NCBI RefSeq assembly: GCF_003597395.2
Contig: NC_133771.1
Location: 50,427,766-50,491,765 of the forward strand
DNA from: Chelonoidis abingdonii
Taxonomy: Eukaryota > Chordata > Testudines > Testudinidae
Direction: 5' to 3'
Length of the DNA stretch: 64,000 nt
Shown: positions 1-11,823 of the stretch, in pieces
Numbering within the stretch: position 1 is the stretch's first letter
Layout: each line of letters begins with the position of its first letter
Notes under the pieces: model-generated
Database searches by the model: none
The model's input: the letters and a program-made list of their open reading frames with translations, nothing else
Told to the model about the DNA's origin: nothing
Program-made: the position numbers and the translations under genes

Positions 1-835
1 TCCTGGAATCATTAACATTAGTACTTGCATTGCAGTAGTGCCTGAGGCCCTGATCAGACATAAGGCTTCATTGTACTAGGTACTGCATGCACATATAATG
101 AAAGGAATTGTCACTACCTCAAAGAGCTTATATAACTAATGGACAAAACCGCACAGAAGGCTGTAGGGAAAGTCAAGGTAACATTAAAATACACAATGCT
201 GCACTTCGTGTTATCAGTTACTTCTCTGGCCCCTCTGCGGATAATTTCTACTGTGTGTAAACTGATAATGTCAGAGAGTTTAGGCAGAATATTTCAGATT
301 AAAAACAGTTTTACAAAATCAAATATGGACAGAAATATTTTCTTGAAAAAAATAATGAAGAATGTGATTTGGATTTATTCATTCCCCTGCAGCATTTTTC
401 ACCTCAAATACTACATGATTATACTAGTTCATCAGTACCAGGATAAAAAAATAACTACGGGGAAAAAAAGTCTGGTCTAGTTTTTCTTGTCATTGGCTGA
501 ATGAAATGCAAAATGAAAACAAACTATATAAATGATGAAAATAACATAGCCAATTGAAACAAAATGATGAAAAGAAAATAGGGGTTATGTAGTTTAAAAT
601 AGAAACATTTTTCCCATGTAGCATTTAAGACTGTTAAGAAATTACCACATATGGTAATATGCAATCAAGTTAAAACTGTTACAATTCCTGCACTAAGGAA
701 TAGTTAATGCAATTGCTGGGAAATGTTCTGGAAAATTACCTAGGAGTGTGACACGGTCCCTGGTGCTATGAAGGCAGCAAGGAAACTGTCATGCTCCCCT
801 TAACATTTCTTCAGTTTTTCTTATTTGGAGCTGTG
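1..835. other. AT-rich stretch with no recognised gene
   Basis: I recognise no gene or repeat family here. A 113-codon frame at 139-480 on the plus strand has AT-driven composition (Lys, Ile, Phe rich) and no domain. The last 90 bases or so may already belong to the LTR-like repeat that follows, because its left edge cannot be fixed. Confidence 0.5.
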
Positions 836-2113
836 ACATTATTAACATAATCTGTAACTGTATAGACCACTGTTGCAACCACTATCATATATTTGCAGCA
901 AATGTTGTACAAAGCTTGTCGTGTAAGGTGTCTATGGAAATGTTATGGTTTGCTGGTTATGATTATGCCATCTGTATGTGCGTATCATTTTTGTATTTAA
1001 AGTTATAAGTATTGCTGCTATACTGTCTGTATTTCAAACTTGTGCTATGCTTCTGGGTGACACCCTCGACAGTTTGGCATCAGGACTGCCTAGCCTGCTT
1101 CACGGCTCATTAAGGACCATCAGCTATACAACTGACCCACTGAAAGAAGGCAGATACACCTTATGACTCAGCAAGGCATGCAGGGACATGTCTATGAACA
1201 GAACTCTTAAGGTTTTTTCATGCCATGTGCTGGAATGCTTGTCTTTGGAACAAAGAAAGAAAGGCCCCAATGACAAGAGACTATAAAAGGCTGCTGCAGC
1301 TCCTCCATCTTGTCTTCAATCCCGCTTCTTACTCCTGGGGGAACTTGGCTGCAAACTGAAGCTCTGAACAAAGGACTGAATGACTCATCCCAGCTGTAGA
1401 TGTACTCCAGAAACTTGATTTGAACCTGCAGTTTATTCCACTACTGCTACAAGCCTGAATGAAGAACTTTGCCATTACTGTATGTAATTGATTCCATTTA
1501 ACCCATTCTAGCTCTCATCTATATTTCTCTCTTTTTATGAATAAACCTTTAGTTTTTAGATTCTAAAGGATTGGCAACAGCGTGATTCATGGGTAAGGTC
1601 TGATTAACCTGGGTCTGGGACTTGGTCCTTTCGGCTTGGGAGAACCTTTTTCCTTTTACTGGGGAATTGGTTTTCATAACCATTCATCTCCATAATGAGT
1701 GGCACTGGTGGTGATACTGGGAAATTGGAGTGTCTAAGGGAATTGCTTGTGTGACTTATGGTTAGCCAGTGGGGTAAAATGGAAGTCTTCTCTGTTTGGC
1801 TGGTTTGGTTTGCCTTGTTGCGCAAAGGAACCCCAGCCTTGGGCTGTAACTACCCTACTCTAACCAATTTGTCCTGAATTGGTACTCTCAGAAGTGTCCC
1901 ACCAAAGGCAGTGTCGTTACCAGAGCGTGTCTACACTGCCCTTCAGTTTGGACTATGGGGGCCTGAGTAGCAATGCACACCAAAGTGCTGCACTGTAACT
2001 TTCCAGTGTGGATGCTCTGGGAAAGAACTAAAAGGTTCCCACTTTGCAAGTTGGCAGGGCTTGATTAAGTACATCCTAGAACACTCAAGGAGCTGACTGA
2101 GTAGATATCTGAG
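836..2113 (+). repeat. LTR-like repeat A, copy 1
   Basis: This 1.28-kb block occurs four times in the first 10.3 kb. It has the layout of an LTR: a TATA box (ctataaaagg, 1281-1290), then a polyadenylation signal AATAAA at 1540-1545, about 250 bp apart as expected for an R region. In the other copies the left end reads TGTGGAAATTATAAC; this copy is slightly altered there. The right end is obscured because another LTR sits directly against it. It carries no open coding region. The family is not recognised. Confidence 0.55.
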
Positions 2114-2255
2114 TGTCATAGTATACTTTCCTCAATCTGAACCTTAGAGTCCAAAAATGAGGTACTAGCATGAATTTCTCTAAGCTTAATTACCAGCTTA
2201 GATCAGATACGCTGCCACCAATCAGGACTCTGAGTGCCTGATAAACTCTGGTCTC
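2114..2255 (-). mobile_element. Partial TGTCATAA-type LTR, cut at a fold-back
   Basis: The sequence begins tgtcatagtata and matches the first 140 bp of the complete minus-strand LTR at 10263-11124, then stops at the point where the sequence turns back on itself. It follows the same CTGAG that precedes the complete copy, so it is the same insertion. Confidence 0.8.
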
Positions 2256-2356
2256 GGCAGCGTATCTGATCTCAGCTGGTAATTAAGCTTAAGAATTCAT
2301 GCTAGTACCTCATTTTGGACTCTAAGGTTCAGAGGAGGAAAGTTTATACTATGACA
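2256..2356 (+). mobile_element. Partial TGTCATAA-type LTR, opposite arm
   Basis: This is the reverse complement of the preceding partial LTR. It starts at ggcagcgtatctg and ends at atactatgaca, followed by ctcag, the complement of the TSD. Compared with a complete LTR, about 45 bp between the two arms is missing or unpaired. Confidence 0.8.
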
Positions 2357-3609
2357 CTCAGATATCTACTCAGTCAGCTCCTTGAGTGTTCGAGATGTAC
2401 TTAATCAAGCCCTGCCACTTGCAAAGTGGACCTTTTAGTCTTTCCCAAGCATCCACACTGGAAGTTACAGTGCAGCACTTTGGTGTGCATTGCTACTCAG
2501 GCCCCATAGTCCAAACTGAAGGGCAGTGTAGACCGCTCTGGTAACGACACTGCCTTTGGTGGACACTTCTGAGAGTACCAATTCAGGACAATTGGTTAGA
2601 GTAGGTAGTTACAGCCCAAGGCTGGGTTCCTTTGCGCAACAAGGCAAACCAAACCAGCCAAACAAGAAGACTTCCATTTTACCCACTGGCTAACCATAAG
2701 TCACACAAGCAATTCCCTTAGACACTCCAATTTCCCAGTTCACCACCAGTGCCACTCATTATGGAGATGATGGTTATGAAAACCAATTCCCAGTAAAAGG
2801 AAAAAGTTCTCCCAAGCGAAAGGACCAAGTCCCAGCCAGGTTAATCAGACCTTACCATGAATCACGCTGTTGCCAATCCTTTAGAATCTTAAAAACTAAG
2901 GTTTATTCATAAAAAGAGAGAAATATAGATGAGAGCTAGAATGGGTTAAATGGAATCAATTACATACAGTAATGGCAAAGTTCTTCATTCAGGCTTGTAG
3001 CAGTAGTGGGAATAAACTGCAGGTTCAAATCAAGTTTCTGGAGTAATCTACAGCTGGGATGAGTCATTCAGTCCTTTGTTCAGAGCTTCAGTTTGCAGCC
3101 AAGTTCCCCCAGGAGTAAGAAGCGGGATTGAAGACAAGATGGAGGAGCTGCAGCAGCCTTTTATAGCTCTTGTCATTGGGGCCTTTCTTTCTTTGTTCCA
3201 AGACAGCATTCCGGCACATTGGCATGAAAAACCTTAAGAGTTCTGTTCATAGACATGTCCCTGCATGCCTTGCTGAGTCTAAGGTGTATCTTGCCTTTCT
3301 TTCAGTGGGTCAGTTGTATAGCTGATGGTCCTTAATGAGGCGTGAAGCAGGCTAGGCAGTCTGATGCCAAACTGTCGAGGGTGTCACCCAGAAGCATGCA
3401 ACAAGTTTGAATACAGACATTTTAGCAGCAATACTTATAACTTTAAATACAAAGATCGCACATACAGATGGCATAATCATAACCAGCAAACATAACATTT
3501 CCATAGACAACTTACCACGACAGCTTTGTACACCATTTGCTGCAAATATATGATAGTGGTTGCAACAGTGGTCTATACAGTTACAGATTATGTTATAATT
3601 TCCACAGCT
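2357..3609 (-). repeat. LTR-like repeat A, copy 2 (inverted)
   Basis: This is a reverse-complement copy of 836-2113. It keeps the complement of the TATA box (ttttatagct near 3158) and of the poly(A) signal (tttattcat near 2904). It ends at cagctcccc and joins abruptly to an inverted CR1 3' region. Confidence 0.75.
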
Positions 3610-5234
3610 CCCCACTACCTTGCTCAGTTTAAGCCTATTGCTTCTTGGCCTATCCTCAGAGGTGAAGAAGAACAATTTTTCATCCTCCTCCTTGTAACAG
3701 CCTTTTATGTACTTGAAAACTTATTATGTCCCCCTCAATCTCTCTTCTTCAGACAAAACAAACACAATTTTTCAATCTTTTTCTATAGGTCATGTTTTCT
3801 AGACCTTTAATCATTTTTGTTTTTCTCCTCTAACTTCTCCAATTTGTCACATCTTTCTGAAATGTGGCACCCAGACTGGATATGATACTCCAATTAAGGC
3901 CTCTGAGGGCTCAGTAGAGTGGAGAGTTACTATTCATGTTTTGCTTAACACCTCCTGCTATACATCCAAGATGATGTCTTTTTTGCAACAATGTTACACA
4001 GTTTACTCATATTTAGCTTGTGATCCACTATGACCCCCAGATCCCTTTCCGCACTACTCCTTACTAGGCAGTCATTTCTCATTTTGTATGTGTGCAGGGC
4101 CGGTGCAAGGATGTTTCGTGCCCTAGGTGAAACTTCCACCTTGTGCTCTCCCCCATCCCCGAGACCCCACCCTGAGGCGCCCCCATAACAGTTCCCCCCT
4201 CCGACCTGAGGCCCCCCCCGGGGAGCCCCCACCTCCCACCCTCCGCCCTGAGCACGCTCCCCCGCTCCACTCACCCCTGCCCGCCTCCTCCTGAGCATGC
4301 CGTGCAGCTTCACTTCTCCCGCCTTCCCTGCTGCCACCCTCCGCTTACTTGCTGCAGGCGGCCCTCCCCATGCTCCCCTGCCCCAGCTCCCTGCCTAAAT
4401 GCGGCAGCAACCGGAGAGGCCAAAGATCTGGCCGCCATGGTCACTGCTGAAAAAATGCCTCCCCTCAATGCCAGTGCCCTAGGCAACCGCCTATTTGCCT
4501 AAATGGTTGCACCAGCCCTGTATGTTGGCAACTGATTGTTCCTTCCTAAGTGGAGTACTTTGTATTGTCCTTATTGAATGTTATCTCCATTTATTTCAGA
4601 CCGTTTCTCAGTTTGTCCAGATCATTTTGAATTAACCCTACCCTTCAAAGCACTTGAAATGTCTCCACTTGGTATCAGCCACAAACTTTATAAATGTACT
4701 CTATGGCATTATCTAATAATTGATGATATTGAACAAAACTGGACCCAGAACTGATCCCTGACAGACCCCATTTGATATGCCTTCCAGCTTGACTGTAAAC
4801 CACGATAACCTACTTCTGGAATGGTTTTCCAACCAGTTATGTACCAACCTTATAGTAGCTCCATCTAGGTTGTATTTCCCTAGATTGTTTATGAGAAAGT
4901 CATGCAAGTTAGTATCAGAAGCCTTCCTAAAGTTCAAGATTACCACAGATACTGCTCCTCACTATCCACAAAGCTATTAGATTGGTTTGACGTGATTTGT
5001 TCTTGACAAATCTATTCTGACTGTTATTATCAGCTTATTATCTCTAGATGTTTGCAAATTGATTGGTTAATTATTTGCTCCATTATCTGTCTAGGTACTG
5101 AAGTTAATCTGATTTTCTGTAATTCCCCATATGTTTTAATTGTCCTTTTCATAGATGGCATATATTTGCCCTTTCTAGTCTTTGGAATCTCTTTCCATAT
5201 TTCATGAGTTTTGAAGATATCACTAATGGCTCAG
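3610..5234 (-). mobile_element. CR1 LINE fragment, RT region to near the 3' end
   Basis: Read on the minus strand this is a CR1-type LINE running from the reverse transcriptase region toward the 3' end, with a hAT element inserted at 4095-4520. The minus frame at 4713-4946 carries the RT motif [15 protein letters not shown] and the upstream block DFLINNLGKYNLDGATIRL typical of CR1. It starts at the LTR target site (CTCAG, 5230-5234) and is cut at 3610, where the A repeat begins; the last few hundred bases of CR1 are absent. CR1 retrotransposes through target-primed reverse transcription. This copy is broken by frameshifts and insertions and cannot be active. Confidence 0.85.
4095..4520. mobile_element. 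Non-autonomous GC-rich hAT element in CR1
   Basis: The termini are inverted: CAGGGCCGGTGCA at the left and TTGCACCAGCCCTG at the right. The 8-bp flanks are tatgtgtg (4087-4094) and tatgttgg (4521-4528), near-identical, as expected for a hAT TSD. The interior is GC-rich without coding capacity. The frames seen here are by-products of its composition. The same family recurs intact at 63110-63610. Confidence 0.85.
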
Positions 5235-5965
5235 TGTCATAAACAGATAGCTAAGGGTTAATGTCTCTTTCACCTGGAAAGGTTAACAAACAACACCTGA
5301 CCAGAGGACCAATCAGGAAACAAGATACTTTCAAATCTCGGTGGAGGGAAGCCTTGTTTGTGTTTTTGGGTTTTGCTTTGTTCTCTCTGAGTCTGGAAGG
5401 ACTAGATGTGCAACCAGGTTTCCTGCCAATCTCCCTGCTACAGTCTCTTATATATTCAGAATAGTGAGTATTAAGTAGAAAAGTGGTTATAGTCTTTAAA
5501 TTGTTTTTCTTTATTGCAGATTGTGTTTGCTGGAAGTGTGTTAGATTGTATTTTGCTGGGGGAGGTCTTCTCTGTGTCTATAAGCTGAAAGACCCTGTAA
5601 TAATTCATTGTGTATTTACAGAGATTTCTTATTTTCTTTTTTTATTAAAACCTTCCTTTAAAGACCTGTTTAATTTTTCCTAGTTGAGGCTCAAGGGAAT
5701 TGAGTCTGTACTTACCAGGGAAGTCGTGGAGACAGGGAGAAGAAGGGAGGGGGAAGGGGAATCCCTTTGCTTAGATTCACGAGCTTGAATCTGTATTGCC
5801 TCTGGGTGAGGTGGAAAGCCTCTGTTTTAAGATTCAAGGAGTTGAAATCTGGTGACTTCCAGTAACCCAGGAGGGAAAGCCTAGGAGAGGCACTAGCGAG
5901 GGAAGAATTTACTTTCGTATCAGGATCCAGGGAGTCTGATCTGGGGTCCCCAGGGAAGGGTTTGA
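5235..5965 (+). mobile_element. TGTCATAA-type LTR, about 730 bp, cut at a fold-back
   Basis: It begins TGTCATAAACAG directly after CTCAG and follows the complete copies at 17789-18742 and (inverted) 10263-11124 until gggaagggtttgac, where the strand turns. The 3' end of the LTR is missing. Confidence 0.85.
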
Positions 5966-6095
5966 CACAAACAAAGGCTTCCCTCCACCGAGATTTGAAA
6001 GTATCTTGTTTCCTGATTGGTCCTCTGGTCAGGTGTTGTTTGTTAACCCTTTCCAGGTGAAAGAGACATTAACCCTTAGCTATCTGTTTATGACA
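5966..6095 (-). mobile_element. TGTCATAA-type LTR, 5' end, inverted arm
   Basis: This is the reverse complement of the first 130 bp of the preceding LTR, ending tatgaca at 6095 and followed by ctgag. The two arms enclose about 600 bp of unpaired LTR. Confidence 0.8.
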
Positions 6096-6829
6096 CTGAG
6101 CCATTAGTGATTATCTTCAAAAACTCATGAAATATGGGAAAGAGATTCCAAAAGACTAGAAAAGGGCAAATATAATGCCCATCTATGAAAAGGACAATTA
6201 AAAACAATATGGGGAATTACAGACAAATCAGATTAACTTCAGTACCTAGACAGATAATGGAGCAAATAATTAACCAATCAATTTGCAAACATCTAGAAGA
6301 TAATAAGCTGATAAGTAACAGTCAGAATAGATTTGTCAAGAACAAATCACGTCAAACCAATCTAATAGCTTTGTGGATAGTGAGGAAGCAGTATCTGTGG
6401 TATATCTTGACTTTAGGAAGGCTTCTGATACTAACTTGCATGACTTTCTCATAAACAATCTAGGGAAATACAACCTAGATGGAGCTACTATAAGGTTGGT
6501 ACATAACTGGTTGGAAAACCATTCCCAGAGAGTAGTTATCTGTGGTTTACAGTCAAGCTGGAAGGGCATATCAAATGGGGTCTGTCAGGGATCAGTTCTG
6601 GGTCCAGTTTTGTTCAATATCATCAATTATTAGATAATGCCATAGAGTACATTTATAAAGTTTGTGGCTGATACCAAGCTGGGAGACATTTCAAGTGCTT
6701 TGGAGGGTAGGGTTAAATTCAAAATGATCTGGACAAACTGGAGAAACGGTCTGAAATAAATAGGATAACATTCAATAAGGACAAATACAAAGTACTCCAC
6801 TTAGGAAGGAACAATCAGTTGCACACATA
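6096..6829 (+). mobile_element. CR1 LINE fragment, RT region, second reading
   Basis: This is the plus-strand counterpart of 4521-5234. The RT block [15 protein letters not shown] lies in the frame at 6373-6633, and the catalytic box that is normally FADDTKL reads FVADTKL in the sequence just after it. It ends at the same hAT insertion point. It is a decayed fragment with several frameshifts. Confidence 0.85.
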
Positions 6830-7150
6830 CAGGGCTGGTGCAACCATTTAGGCAAACTAGGCGGTTGCCTAGGGCACTGGCATTTGAGGGGAGGCATTTT
6901 CTTCAGCAGTGACCATGGCGGCCAGATCTTTGGCCTCTCCGGTTGCTGCCGGCATTTAGGCAGAGGGAGCTGGGGCAGGGGAGCATGGGGAGGGCCGCCT
7001 GCAGCAAGTAAGCGGAGGGGTGGCAGCAGGGAAGGCGGGAGAAGTGAAGCTGCCACGGCATGCTCAGGGAGGAGGCGGGCAGGGGTGAGCTGGAGCGGGG
7101 GAGGCGTGCCTCAGGGCGGAGGGTGGGAGGTGGGGACCTGCTGCAAGGGG
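6830..7150. mobile_element. hAT element, truncated at a join
   Basis: It starts CAGGGCTGGTGCAACC after cacacata, matching the reverse complement of 4095-4520 including its private changes. It breaks off near 7150 where an LTR segment begins without any repeat boundary. Confidence 0.8.
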
Positions 7151-7715
7151 GGAATTTAAAGAGAATTCTCTTTATTTTTTCTTTTGTTATTAAAACTTTA
7201 CCTTTATAAATTAGTATCTGTTTAAGTTTGTCCTAGTTGAGGCTCAGGAAGAGAAGTTGAGAGTCTGTACTTTGAGCACGATGCGGAAGTCTCGTTGGTG
7301 GAGGACAGGCTCTGGCAGAGGCTAAGGGAGGGGGAGCAGGCGGGAGAATACCACTTTGTCTTAGGAGATTACAGAGGAGAGACTTGAAAATCTGTATGCA
7401 AGACACAGGGTGAGGGGTGGAAAAGCCTTCTGTTTTAAAGATCAAGGAGTTGAAATCCTGTGAGCTTCCAGGGTAACCCAGGAGGGAAAGCCATAGGAAG
7501 CACTAGCGAGGGAAAGATACTTTCCTGTTCGGATCCGGGAGTCTGGATCTTGGGGGTCCCCAGGGAAGGGTTTGGAGAGACCAGAGTTTATCAGGACTCA
7601 GAGTCCTGAATTGGTGGCAGCGTATCTGATCTAAGCTGGTAATTCTTAGAAAATTCATCTAGTCGCCTCTTTGGAACTCTAAGGTTCAAAGATTGGAGGA
7701 AAGTATACTATGACA
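7151..7715 (+). mobile_element. Partial TGTCATAA-type LTR, 3' two thirds
   Basis: It starts in the middle of the LTR, around the ttgttattaaaac tract, and runs to tatactatgaca at 7715, followed by ctcag. Many single-base differences separate it from the copy at 5235-5965. It joins the preceding hAT fragment with no sequence logic, which suggests a chimeric join. Confidence 0.8.
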
Positions 7716-8998
7716 CTCAGAATATCTATCATCAGCTTCCTTGAAGTGTTTCTAGAGTACTAATCAAGCCCTGCCAAGTGCAAAAAGTGGGAACCTTTAG
7801 TTCTTTTCCCAAGCATCCACACTGGAAAGTTAAGTGCAGCACTTTGGTGCAATTGCTACTTCTCAGCCCCCATAGTCCAAAACTGAAGGGCATGTAGACA
7901 CGCTCTGTAACGACACTGCCTTTGTGGAACACTTCTGAGAGTACCAATTCAGGACAAATTGTTAGAGTAGGGTAGTTACAGTCCCACCCGCCCAAGGTGG
8001 GGTTCTTTGCGCAACAAGGGCAACCAAAACCAGCCAAATCAGAGAAGACTTCCATTTACCCACTGGCTAACGCATAAGTCCAAATCAAGCAATCCCAATT
8101 AGATCACATCCAATTTCCCACAGTATCACCACAGTGCCCTCTTATGGAGAGAATGGTTATGAAACCATTCCCTCAGTAAAAGGAAAAAGGTTCCCCCAAG
8201 CCGAAAGGACGCAAGTCCCAACCCAGGTTTAATCGACCTACCATGAACACGCTGTTTGCCACCATCCTTTAGAATCCAAAAACTAAAGTTTTATCATAAA
8301 AAGAGAGAAATATAGATGAGAGCTAGAATGGTTAATGGAATCATTACATACATAATTGGCAAAGTTCTTCATTCAGGCTTGTAGCAGTAAGTGAATTAAA
8401 CTGCAGGTTCACATCAAGTTTCTGGAGTACAATCTATACAGCTTGGGCTGAGTCATTCAGTCCCTTTGTTCAGAGCTTCAAGTTTGCAGCCAAGTCCCCC
8501 AGGAGTAGAAGCGGGATTGAAGACAAGAGGAGGAGTGCAGCAGCCTTTTATAGTCTCTTGTCATGGGCCTTCTTTCTTGTTCCAAAGACAAGCATTCCAA
8601 GCACAAGGCATGCAAAACCTTTAAAAGAGTTCTGTTCATAGACATTGTCCTGCATGCTTGCTGAGTCATAAGGTGTATTGCCTTCTTTCAGTGGTCGTTG
8701 TATATGCTGATGGTCCTTAATGCGCCGTGAAGCAGGCAGGCAGTCCTGATGCCAAACTGTCGAGGGTGTCACACAGAAGCATAGCAAAAGTTTGAATACA
8801 GACAGATAGCAGCAATACTTATAACTTTAAATACAAAATGATAAGTCACATACAGAATGGCAATAATCATAAAGCAAACCATAACATTTCCATAGACACC
8901 TTACAACGACAAGCTTTGTCAACATTGCTGCAAATTATGATAGTGGTTGCAACAGTGGTCTATACAGTTAAGATTATGTTAATATTCAAGCAGCTCCA
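7716..8998 (-). repeat. LTR-like repeat A, copy 3 (inverted)
   Basis: This is a third copy of the A repeat in minus orientation. Indels are frequent relative to copies 1 and 2, in runs such as aaccttt and caagcaatccc. It ends at the fold-back near 9000. Confidence 0.75.
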
Positions 8999-9002
8999 AA
9001 TT

Positions 9003-10262
9003 GGGGAGCTGTGGAAATTATAACATAATCGTAACTGTATAGACCACTGTTGCACCCACCACTATCAATATATTTGCAAGCAAATGGTGTACAGCTGTCG
9101 TGGTAAGTTGTCTATGGAAATGTTATGGTTTTGCTGGTTATGATTATGCCATCTGTATGTGCGATTTTGTATTTAAAGTTATAGTATTGCTGCTAAAGTC
9201 TGATTACAATTCTTGTGCATGCTTCTGGGGACACCCTCGACAGTTTTGGCATCAAGGACTGCCTAGGCCTGCTTCACGCTCATTAAGGACCATCAGCTAT
9301 ACACCTGACCACTGAAAGAAAGGCAAGATACACCTTAAGATCAGCAAGGCATGCAGGGACATGTCTATGAACAGAACTCTAAGGTTTTTCATGCCAATGT
9401 GCGGAATGCTGTCTTGGAACAAAGAAAGAAAGGCCCCAATGACAAGACTATAAAAGGCGCTGCAGCTCCTCCATCTTGTCTTCAATCCCGCTTCTTACTC
9501 CTGGGGGAACTTGGCTTGCAACATGAAGCTCTGAACAAGGCTGAATGACTCATCCCAGATGTAGATTACTCCCAGAAACTTGATTTGAACCTGCAGTTTT
9601 TATTTCCCCTACTGCTACAAGCCTGGAATGAAGAACTTTGCCATTACTGTATGTAATTGATTCCATTTAACCCATTCTAGCTCTCATCTAATTTCCTTTT
9701 TTATGAATAAACCTTTAGTTTTTAAGATTCTAAAGGATTGGCCACAGCGTGATTCATGGGTAAGGTCTGATTAACGCTGGTCTGGGCACTTGGTCCTTTC
9801 GGTTGGGAGAACTTTTTCCTTTTACTGGGAATTGGTTTTCATAACCTCTCTCATAATGAGTGCCTGGTGGTGAGACTGGGAAATTGGAGTGCTAAGGGAA
9901 TTGCCTTGTGTGACTTATGGTTAGCCAAGTGGGTAAAATGGAAGTCTTCTTGTTTGGGCTGGTTTGGTTTGCCTTGTTGCGCAAAAGGAACCCAGCTTGG
10001 GCTGTAACTACCCTACTCTAACCAATTGTCCTGATTGGTACTCTCAGAAGTGTACACAAAGGCAGTGTCGTTACCAGAGCGTGTCTAACTGCCCTTCAGT
10101 TTTTGGACTATGGGGCCTGAGTAGCAAATGCACACCAAAGTGCTGCACTGTACTTCCAGTGTTGATGCTTGGGAAAGACTAAAAGGTCCACTTTGCAAGT
10201 GGCAGGGCTTGATTAAGTACATCTCGAACACTCAAGGAGCTGACTGAGTACGATTATCTGAG
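9003..10262 (+). repeat. LTR-like repeat A, copy 4
   Basis: This is the fourth copy, in plus orientation, starting ggggagctgtggaaatta directly after the inverted end of copy 3. It has the same TATA (ctataaaagg, near 9450) and poly(A) (aataaa, near 9706) layout as copy 1. It ends at ctgag, the target site of the next element. Confidence 0.75.
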
Positions 10263-11124
10263 TGTCATAGTATACTTTCCTCCTCTGAACCTAGAAGTCC
10301 AAAATGAGGTACTAGCATGAATTCTTAAGCTTAATACCAGCTAGATCAGATACGCTGCCACCAATCAGGACTCTGAGTGCTGATAAACTTGGTCTCTCCA
10401 AACCCTTCCCTGGGGACCCCCAAGATCAGATCCCTGGATCCTGATACAGGAAAGGTAAATTCTATCCCTCGCTAGTGCCTCTCCTAAGGCTTTCCCTCCT
10501 GGGTTACTGGAAGATCCAGGTCAACTCCTTGAATCTTAACAGAGGCTTTCCACCTCACCCAGAGGCAATACAGATTCAGCTCCGTGAACTAAGCAAAGGG
10601 ATTCCCTTCCCCCCCCTTCTTTCTCCCTGTCTCCCACGACTTCCCTGGTAAGTACAGACTCATTCCTTGAGCCTAACAGGAAAAAATTAAACAGGTCTTT
10701 AAAGGAAGGTTTAATAAAAAAAGAAAATAAGAAATCCTGTAATACACAATGAATATTACAGTGTCTTTCAGCTTATAACACAGAGAGAAAGCCTCCCCCA
10801 GCAAATACATCTAAACACACTCCAGCAAACACAAATCTGCAAATAAAGAAAAACAATTTAAAAACTATAACGCACTTTCTACTTAATACTCACTATTCTG
10901 AATATATAAGCAGACTGTAGCAGGGAGATTGGCAGGAAACCTGGTTGCACATCTAGTCCTTCAGACTCAGAGAGAACAAAGCAAACACCCAAAACACAAC
11001 AAAGGCTTCCCTCCACCGAGATTTGAAAGTATCTTGTTTCCTGATGGTCCTCTGGTCAGGTGTTGTTTGTTTAACCTTTCCAGGTGAAAGAGCCATTAAC
11101 CCTTAGCTATCTGTTTTAATGACA
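10263..11124 (-). mobile_element. Complete solo LTR, TGTCATAA type
   Basis: On the minus strand the element runs from TGTCATTAAAACAG to ATACTATGACA, about 862 bp, and is flanked by the 5-bp TSD CTGAG at 10258-10262 and 11125-11129. There is no internal coding region, so it is a solo LTR, the usual product of recombination between the two LTRs of one provirus-like insertion. A 5-bp TSD fits Ty3/gypsy or some ERV classes. This is the only complete reading of this insertion in the array. Confidence 0.9.
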
Positions 11125-11823
11125 CTGAGCCATTGGTATCTTACAAAACTCAATGAATATGGGAAAGAGATCCAAAAGACTAGAAAGGGCAAAATATAAT
11201 GCCATCTATGAAAAGGACAATTAAAAACAATAGGGGATAAGATAGTACTCAGTACCTAGACAGATTAATGGAGCAATAATTAACCAATCAATTTGCAAAC
11301 ACTAGAAAGATAATGCTGAATAATAACAGTCAGAATAGATTTTGTCAAGAGACGGAAATCCACGTCACCATCTCATAGCTTTGTGGATAGTGAGGAAGCA
11401 GTATCTGTGGTATATCTTGACTTTAGGAAGGTTCTGATAACTAACGCATGACTTCTCATAAACAATCTAGGGAAATTACAACCTAATGGAGCTACTATAA
11501 GGTTGGTACATAACTGGTTGTGAAAACCATTCCAGAGAGTAGTTATCTGTGTTTACAGTCAAGCTGGAAGGCATATCAAATGGGGTCTGTCAGGGATCAG
11601 TTCTGGGTCCAGTTTTGTAATATCATTCATTAATTAGATAATGCCATAGAGTACATTTATAAAGGTTTGTGGCTATACCAAGTGAGACATTTCAATGCTT
11701 TGAAGGGTAGGTTAATTAAAATGATCTGACAAACTGGAGAAACGGTCTGAAATAAATAGATAACATTCAATAAGGACAAAATACAAAGTACTCCATTAGG
11801 AAGGAAACAATCAGTTCACACTA

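Noticed and set aside
139..480. 113-codon frame near the window start
   Set aside because: AT-driven composition and no motif.
836..10262. CRISPR-like or satellite organisation from repeated blocks
   Set aside because: Units are over 1 kb, alternate in orientation and consist of known transposon types, with no short direct repeats and spacers.
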